Source of the DNA: Streptomyces narbonensis
GTDB lineage: Bacteria > Actinomycetota > Actinomycetes > Streptomycetales > Streptomycetaceae
DNA length: 64,000 bases
NCBI RefSeq assembly: GCF_014649015.1
Contig: NZ_BMSF01000009.1
Coordinates: 310,001-374,000, forward strand
Direction: 5' to 3'
The notes beneath the pieces were generated by a model. It worked only from the letters and a program-made list of their open reading frames with translations, had not been told where the DNA came from and did no database searches. The position numbers and the translations under genes were made by a program. Shown here piece after piece: positions 59,330 through 64,000 of the stretch (position 1 is the stretch's first letter; the number at the start of each line of letters is the position of its first letter).

Positions 59330-60679
59330 ATGACCGAAGTGCTTCTGCTCGTGCTGGCGCTCCTGCTCTCGCTCGCGTGCGGCGCCTTCGTCGCGGCCGA
59401 GTTCTCGCTCACGACGGTCGAGCGCGGCGAGCTCGAAGCCGCCGTCGAGCGCGGCGAGCGCGGCGCGGCGAGCGCCCTCAAGGCCGTCCGTTCGCTGACC
59501 TTCCAGCTCTCCGGAGCCCAGCTCGGCATCACCGTCACCAACCTGGTCGTCGGCATGCTCGCCGAGCCCTCGGTCGCCAAGCTGATCAAGGGCCCGGTCG
59601 AGGCGCTCGGCCTCTCGCCCACGGTGGCGTCCTCGGTGGCCCTCGTCATCGGCACCGCCCTGTCGACCGTCGTCCTGATGGTCGTCGGCGAGCTGGTCCC
59701 GAAGAACTGGGCGATCTCCTCGCCCCTCGCGGTCGCGAAGGTGGTGGCGACCCCGCAGCGGGTGTTCACGGCCGCCTTCAAGCCGCTGATCAGCCACCTC
59801 AACAACACCGCGAACCGGATCCTGCGCCGGCTCGGCATGGAGCCGACCGAGGAGCTGGCCTCGGCGCGCTCCCCGCAGGAGCTCGTGGCGCTGGCCCGGC
59901 ACTCCGCGAAGGAGGGGGCGCTGGAGGCGGACACGGCCGAGCTGTTCGTCCGTACGCTCAACCTCGCCGAGCTGACCGCCGAGAACGTGATGACGCCCCG
60001 CGTCCAGGTCACCGCCCTGGAGGTGCAGGCCACCGCCGAGGACGTGGCGAACGCGACCCGCGCGACCGGGCTCTCCCGCTTCCCCGTCTACCGGGGCAAC
60101 CTCGACTCGGTCGTCGGCATCGCACACATCAAGGACGTGCTCGCCATACCGGCCGGCGAGCGGGCGCGCCGCCGGATCGGCGAGATGGTGCGCGAGCCGC
60201 TGCTCGTCCCGGAGACCCTGACCGTGGACCGTCTCCTGGACCGGCTCTCCGGCAAGCAGACGATGGCCGTCGTGATCGACGAGTACGGCGGCACGGCCGG
60301 GGTCGTGACCCTGGAGGACATCGTCGAGGAGGTCGTCGGCGAGGTCCGCGACGAGCACGACCCGCACGAGACGCCCGACCTGGCGCGGGCGGGCGAGGAC
60401 GCCGACGGCCGTGAGCTGTGGTCCGCCGACGGCGCCGCACGAACGGACCAGGTGGGGGCGATCGGCCTCCGGGTGCCGGACGGCCCGTACGAGACGCTCG
60501 CGGGTGTCGTCGCCAACGAGCTGGGCCGCATCCCGGCCGTCGGCGACACCGTGGAGCTGGCGGGCTGGCGGCTGGACGTCGTGGACGCCTCCGGGCGGCG
60601 CGCGGCGCGCGTGCTGATGCACGCCCCCGCTCACGCCGCTCCGCACGACTCCGACGAGACCGGGGAGGCCGGCCGATGA
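59330..60679 (+). CDS. CNNM/CorC-type transport protein (hemolysin family)
   Basis: Membrane protein of 449 residues. An N-terminal CNNM/DUF21 domain with four helices (about 1-190, ending with VGELVPKNWAI) is followed by a CBS pair (about 215-340, MTPRVQVTALEV, VVIDEYGGTAGVVTLEDIVEEVVGE) and a C-terminal CorC_HlyC transporter-associated domain. Such proteins move or regulate Mg2+ (or related divalent cations). GGAGG precedes the ATG. It overlaps the next gene by ATGA, so two CNNM proteins are made together. Confidence 0.93.
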   Translation: MTEVLLLVLALLLSLACGAFVAAEFSLTTVERGELEAAVERGERGAASALKAVRSLTFQLSGAQLGITVTNLVVGMLAEPSVAKLIKGPVEALGLSPTVASSVALVIGTALSTVVLMVVGELVPKNWAISSPLAVAKVVATPQRVFTAAFKPLISHLNNTANRILRRLGMEPTEELASARSPQELVALARHSAKEGALEADTAELFVRTLNLAELTAENVMTPRVQVTALEVQATAEDVANATRATGLSRFPVYRGNLDSVVGIAHIKDVLAIPAGERARRRIGEMVREPLLVPETLTVDRLLDRLSGKQTMAVVIDEYGGTAGVVTLEDIVEEVVGEVRDEHDPHETPDLARAGEDADGRELWSADGAARTDQVGAIGLRVPDGPYETLAGVVANELGRIPAVGDTVELAGWRLDVVDASGRRAARVLMHAPAHAAPHDSDETGEAGR

Positions 60680-61695
60680 TCGTCATCCAGCTGTTGATCG
60701 GTCTGCTGACCCTCGTCGTCAACGCGTTCTTCGTCGGCGCCGAGTTCGCGCTGATCTCGGTCCGCCGCAGTCAGGTGGAGCCGCTGGCCGAGGCCGGGAA
60801 CCGGCGGGCGCGCAGCGTCATCTGGGGCCTGGAGCACGTCTCCGCGCTGCTCGCGGCGGCCCAGCTCGGCATCACGCTCTGCACCCTGGTCCTCGGCATC
60901 GTCGCCGAGCCGGCCATCGCGCACCTCCTGGAGCCGGTCTTCGACGCGGTGGGCGTGCCGCACGGGCTGGTCCACCCCATCTCGTTCGTGATCGCGCTGA
61001 GCGTGGCCACGTACCTGCACATGCTGCTGGGCGAGATGGTCCCGAAGAACATCGCGCTGGCCGAGCCGACGCGCACCGCGCTGATCCTCGGCCCGCCGCT
61101 GGTGACGCTCGCCCGGGCGCTGCGGCCGGTGATCTTCGCGATCAACGCCTTCGCGAACGCGCTGCTCAAGCTGTTGCGGGTGGAGGTCAAGGACGAGGTC
61201 GCGGCGACGTTCTCGGACGACGAGCTGGCCCGCATGGTCACCGACGCCGGCGACGCCGGGCTCCTGGACGACCGGGCCGCCGAGCGGCTGCACGACGCCC
61301 TGGAGCTGGGCCGCCGTCCGGTGCGGGACGTCGTGATGCCGGCGGAGAAGGTCGTGTACGCGCGGGTCGGCACCACTCCCGAGGAGCTGGAGGCGCTGTC
61401 GGCGTCGTCGGGCTACTCGCGTTTCCCGGTGGTCGACTCGGAGCGCAGGATCCTCGGCTATCTGCACGTCAAGGACGCCCTGGACGTCTCCCCGCGCGAC
61501 CTGCCGTTCCCGGTGTCCGCGCTGCGGCCGATCGCCCGGGTCCGGGCGGCCACGCCGCTGGACGACGTCCTGACCGCGATGCGCCGGAGCCGTACACACC
61601 TGGCCGCGGTCCTCGACGAGGACGGCAAGCCGGCCGGTCTCGTGACGATGGAGGACGTGCTGCGCGAGCTGGTGGGGCGCCCGGCGGCGCCGTAG
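60676..61695 (+). CDS. CNNM/CorC-type transport protein, second subunit
   Basis: Paralogue of 339 residues with the CNNM domain (AQLGITLCTLVLGIVAEPAIA, LGEMVPKNIAL) and a CBS pair (VMPAEKVVYARV, AAVLDEDGKPAGLVTMEDVLRELVG). It lacks the CorC_HlyC C-terminal domain of its upstream partner. The start overlaps the upstream stop (ATGA). A heteromeric complex with the first protein is likely. Confidence 0.93.
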   Translation: MIVIQLLIGLLTLVVNAFFVGAEFALISVRRSQVEPLAEAGNRRARSVIWGLEHVSALLAAAQLGITLCTLVLGIVAEPAIAHLLEPVFDAVGVPHGLVHPISFVIALSVATYLHMLLGEMVPKNIALAEPTRTALILGPPLVTLARALRPVIFAINAFANALLKLLRVEVKDEVAATFSDDELARMVTDAGDAGLLDDRAAERLHDALELGRRPVRDVVMPAEKVVYARVGTTPEELEALSASSGYSRFPVVDSERRILGYLHVKDALDVSPRDLPFPVSALRPIARVRAATPLDDVLTAMRRSRTHLAAVLDEDGKPAGLVTMEDVLRELVGRPAAP

Positions 61696-61713
61696 GCCGC
61701 GGGCACGTCGTGA

Positions 61714-61748
61714 CGAAGGGCCCCGGGACCTCCTCCCGGGGCCCTTCG
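61714..61748. terminator. Bidirectional hairpin terminator
   Basis: Perfect 15-bp stem CGAAGGGCCCCGGGA and TCCCGGGGCCCTTCG with a CCTCC loop, between the CNNM pair and the convergent maleylpyruvate-isomerase-like gene. Confidence 0.92.
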
Positions 61749-61770
61749 GCCATTTCTCGGGTACGGCTCC

Positions 61771-62552
61771 TCAGAGCGCGGTGGCGGTCAGCCAGTCGTC
61801 GAGGAGGGCGCGGTCCCCGGTGCGGGCGAAGCGCGGGTCGTCGGCGGTGTACCGGCGGTGCAGGAGGAGGAGCAGGTCGCCGCTGTCGCCGGTGACGCCC
61901 GCGGCCGGTTCGGTGCGGGCGGCGGACACCGCGCTTCCGCGCCGCTGGGTGAAGCCGCCCCCGCCGAGCGTGAGCGTCCAGACGGTACCGGTGTCGCGGG
62001 CCGTGAACCGGAGCGGCTCACCGTCACGGTCGAGGTGGGCGATCCGCTCGGCGGTCCTCGGGACGTACAGGAGGGTGGCGAGGTGGTGCTCGATGCCCTC
62101 GGCGGCCGTGCCCGGGTCGATCGTTTCCGCGGCCCCCGCGAGGGCCAGCTCGGCGTCGGCCTGGTGCACGACGGCCTCGAAGAGCACGTGGCGCGGGTAG
62201 TAACCGGCGCGTGGTTCGGGCCCCGGGGACCAGAGCGGGGTGTCGGGGTCGGCGGCGCGCAGGGTGGAGACGAGCGCCTCGGCGCCGTCGGCGAGCCAGG
62301 CGGGGTACCCGGCGGGGTCCCTCGGCAGGCCGAGCGGGACGTCCCGGGCGGGGACGCCGACGGTGGCCCGGGTGCGGACGAGGTGCTCGGCCCAGTGGTG
62401 GACGGTGCCGAGGTGCCGGGTCAGCTCGGCGAGGGGCCAGCCGGGGCAGGTCGGCACGGGCGTGGCGGGGTCGGCGCCCGGACGGTGGCGACGAAGCGGC
62501 GTGCCTGCCGGGCGAGCGCCTCGCAGGCGGCGGCGAGCGTGGGGGCGTGCGT
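61771..62552 (-). pseudogene. Frameshifted maleylpyruvate-isomerase/DinB-like gene
   Basis: The C-terminal frame encodes a mycothiol-dependent maleylpyruvate isomerase N-terminal (DinB-like) domain, GADPATPVPTCPGWPLAELTRHLGTVHHWA, including His residues likely to bind metal, followed by the C-terminal domain to RALLDDWLTATAL. The expected N-terminus HAPTLAAACEALARQARRFVATVR is found directly upstream but in another frame. Restoring one base in a GGG run near 62478 joins them. An ACG sits where a start ATG would be expected (62550-62552). So the gene is broken or the assembly has a one-base error. It overlaps the next feature. Confidence 0.65.
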
Positions 62553-62888
62553 GGCGGCGGGGGTGTGCGCGGCGCCGGGGGCGGCTTCTGTGGTCGCCCG
62601 GGCTGCGGCCCGGGCGGGCGCGCAGGTCTCCTCCGGGAGGCCGAAGGCCTCCGGGACCCTCAGCAGCTCTTCCCGCCAGGGGCCCTCCGGGTGGCGCTGG
62701 GCCGCCGCGCGGAAGTGTCCGTCGAGGGCACGACGGTCGGCCGTCGGGAGTGCGGAGAGCGTGGCCGCGGTGCCCTCCAGCCACTTCACCGCCGTGTCGG
62801 GGTCCAGGACCTCGTCGTCGCTCGTCTCGACGGCCGCCACCAGCTCCGCCAGGGCCTCCGCCAGTGTGCTCAGGAGGCCGTCGCTCAT
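62421..62888 (-). CDS. Small conserved actinobacterial protein, frame fused to the isomerase 5' end
   Basis: The first part, MSDGLLSTLAEALAELVAAV through about residue 88 (PEAFGLPEE), is an acidic helical protein of unknown function that I have seen as a separate gene of about 90 residues. Here no stop follows, and the frame runs through an Ala-rich linker into the N-terminus of the isomerase-like gene before ending at 62421. The extended 155-residue product may be an artefact of the frameshift near 62478. Start has GGGGAAG upstream. Divergent from an SGNH hydrolase gene. Confidence 0.5.
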   Translation of the reverse strand: MSDGLLSTLAEALAELVAAVETSDDEVLDPDTAVKWLEGTAATLSALPTADRRALDGHFRAAAQRHPEGPWREELLRVPEAFGLPEETCAPARAAARATTEAAPGAAHTPAATHAPTLAAACEALARQARRFVATVRAPTPPRPCRPAPAGPSPS

Positions 62889-62952
62889 CGGATCTTCCCC
62901 TTCGGGTCCTCCACGGCATCCCGCGCATACCGCGCGGTATGATCTCTCCGCC

Positions 62953-63735
62953 ATGGAGATCAATGCCACCTACACCAGTCTCGTCGCCCTCGGCGACAGC
63001 TTCACCGAGGGCATGTCGGACCTGAAGGCCGACGGCTCGTACCGGGGCTGGGCCGACGTCCTCGCGGGCCGGCTCGCCGCCCGTACGCCCGACTTCCGCT
63101 ACGCGAACCTCGCCGTGCGCGGAAAGCTCATCGGCCAGATCGTCGACGAGCAAGTCGACCTGGCCGCAGGCATGAAGGCCGATGTCGTGACCCTGGTCGG
63201 CGGCCTCAACGACACCCTCCGGCCCAAGGTCGACATGGTCCGGGTGCGGGACCTGCTCACCGAGGCAGTGGAACGCCTCACACCCTCCTGCGAGCAGCTG
63301 GTCCTGATGCGCAGCCCCGGGCGCCAGGGCCCGGTGATGGAGCGCTTCCGCCCCCGCATGGAGGAGCTCTTCGCCCACCTCGACGAGCTCGCCGCCCGAC
63401 ACGGCGCCCTCGTCGTCGACCTGTACGGGGCGCCGGCGCTCGGCGATCCCCGGCTGTGGGACGTGGACCGGCTCCACCTGACCTCCGAAGGGCACCGACG
63501 GGTGGCCGAGGCCGTGTGGCAGGCGCTGGGCCTGCCGCCCGAGGACGACTGGCGGACTCCGCTGCCCCCGGCCGGGCGGCCCGCCTGGGCGAGCCGGCGG
63601 ATCGCGGACGCCCGCTTCGCCAGGGAGCACCTGGGCCCGTGGATCGGGCGCAGGCTCACGGGCCGCTCGTCAGGCGACGGCCGCGCCCCGAAGCGCCCCG
63701 AGCTGCTGCCGTACGAGGCGCCGGCCGGCCCGTGA
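62953..63735 (+). CDS. SGNH/GDSL-family hydrolase
   Basis: Esterase/lipase-fold protein of 260 residues without a signal peptide. Block I is ALGDSFTEGMSD with the nucleophile Ser, block III GGLND supplies the oxyanion Asn, and block V DRLHLTSEGH supplies Asp and His. Substrate unknown. Divergent from the small protein gene, 64 bases between starts. Confidence 0.92.
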   Translation: MEINATYTSLVALGDSFTEGMSDLKADGSYRGWADVLAGRLAARTPDFRYANLAVRGKLIGQIVDEQVDLAAGMKADVVTLVGGLNDTLRPKVDMVRVRDLLTEAVERLTPSCEQLVLMRSPGRQGPVMERFRPRMEELFAHLDELAARHGALVVDLYGAPALGDPRLWDVDRLHLTSEGHRRVAEAVWQALGLPPEDDWRTPLPPAGRPAWASRRIADARFAREHLGPWIGRRLTGRSSGDGRAPKRPELLPYEAPAGP

Positions 63736-63832
63736 GCCGACGGAGGGTCACCTCCGTGACCTGCGTCTCGTAGCAAAGTCCACATCCGGCCGTGGCGCTG
63801 GCCTGCACAAACCGCCAGTAGACTCTCTCCAC

Positions 63833-64000
63833 GTGACTGCTGTGACTGCGAAGCCCCGCATCCCCAACGTTCTGGCCGGCCGCTACGCCTCCGCGGAGCT
63901 CGCCGTCCTCTGGTCCCCCGAGCAGAAGGTGAAGCTGGAGCGTCAGCTGTGGCTCGCCGTGCTGCGAGCGCAGAAGGACCTCGGGATCGAGGTTCCGGAC
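63833..64000 (+). CDS. purB: Adenylosuccinate lyase (5' part, cut by the window end)
   Basis: The 56 visible codons encode AKPRIPNVLAGRYASAELAVLWSPEQKVKLERQLW, the conserved N-terminus of adenylosuccinate lyase, which acts twice in purine synthesis. Two GTG starts (63833, 63842) are possible; the second matches homologues slightly better. No ribosome-binding site is visible, and a TAGACT -10-like element ends 8 bases before 63833, so the mRNA may be leaderless. The rest lies beyond the window. Confidence 0.9.
   Translation, partial: MTAVTAKPRIPNVLAGRYASAELAVLWSPEQKVKLERQLWLAVLRAQKDLGIEVPD

Overview
The window is a 64 kb chromosomal segment of a high-GC actinomycete, almost certainly Streptomyces. 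The support is very high GC with strong third-position bias, frequent GTG starts, a MurT/GatD pair, a DmdR/IdeR-type iron box, an actinobacterial leader-peptide fossil and long GC hairpin terminators without U-tracts. From memory, the order pfkA - urease - biotin genes - purB matches the S. coelicolor SCO12xx region. The species cannot be fixed from the sequence. I saw no rRNA, tRNA, CRISPR array, complete insertion sequence, prophage or biosynthetic gene cluster.

Layout. (1) 1-6.6 kb, minus strand: an iron/siderophore ABC importer (ATPase, lipoprotein, double-length permease) behind a near-perfect iron box, followed by a nitrobindin-like protein and a prolyl oligopeptidase. (2) 6.7-8.3 kb: a decayed sulfur-type leader peptide and an internally deleted LLM flavin monooxygenase, followed by an intact flavin-containing monooxygenase. 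(3) 8.4-15.1 kb: an MltG paralogue, a tiny 19-codon transcription unit, an ABC exporter divergent from a MarR regulator, and a giant FAD/Fe-S dehydrogenase. (4) 15.3-24 kb: a GH109-like Tat protein convergent with a secreted PNGase A-like amidase, an asymmetric two-gene ABC exporter, and a TetR/NmrA-like divergent pair sharing a large palindrome. (5) 24-34.5 kb: YdjM-like membrane protein, Ski2-like helicase, TesB thioesterase, ATP-dependent RNA ligase, DUF6011 zinc protein, glutathione peroxidase, P450, VOC protein, acyl-CoA dehydrogenase/TetR pair. (6) 34.5-42.8 kb: peptide deformylase, MurT-GatD, phosphofructokinase, CtaG-like protein, a 32-bp perfect inverted repeat, DUF3048 lipoprotein, acyltransferase, epimerase. 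(7) 42.8-47.7 kb: the urease operon ureABCFGD, with a repeat-extended UreB. (8) 47.8-52.5 kb: a TetR/membrane protein pair, an orphan Phd antitoxin divergent from a catalytically degenerate ClpP and a small partner, a c-di-AMP riboswitch controlling an NlpC/P60 hydrolase, and an RsbW-like kinase. (9) 52.7-57.3 kb: bioF divergent from bioBAD, with a Cys/His-rich tail on BioB. (10) 57.4-64 kb: VOC protein, methyltransferase, GNAT, two coupled CNNM/CorC transport proteins behind a leader with a possible Pro/acidic uORF, a frameshifted maleylpyruvate-isomerase-like gene, an SGNH hydrolase and the start of purB.

Most of the window is conserved housekeeping and transport. The more unusual signals are the fossil sulfur locus, the ABC exporter whose two halves lost complementary ATPase motifs, the ClpP paralogue lacking two triad residues beside an orphan antitoxin, the 19-codon transcription unit, the low-complexity tails on UreB and BioB, the perfect inverted repeat at 39.8 kb and the candidate Mg-sensing leader before the CNNM genes.
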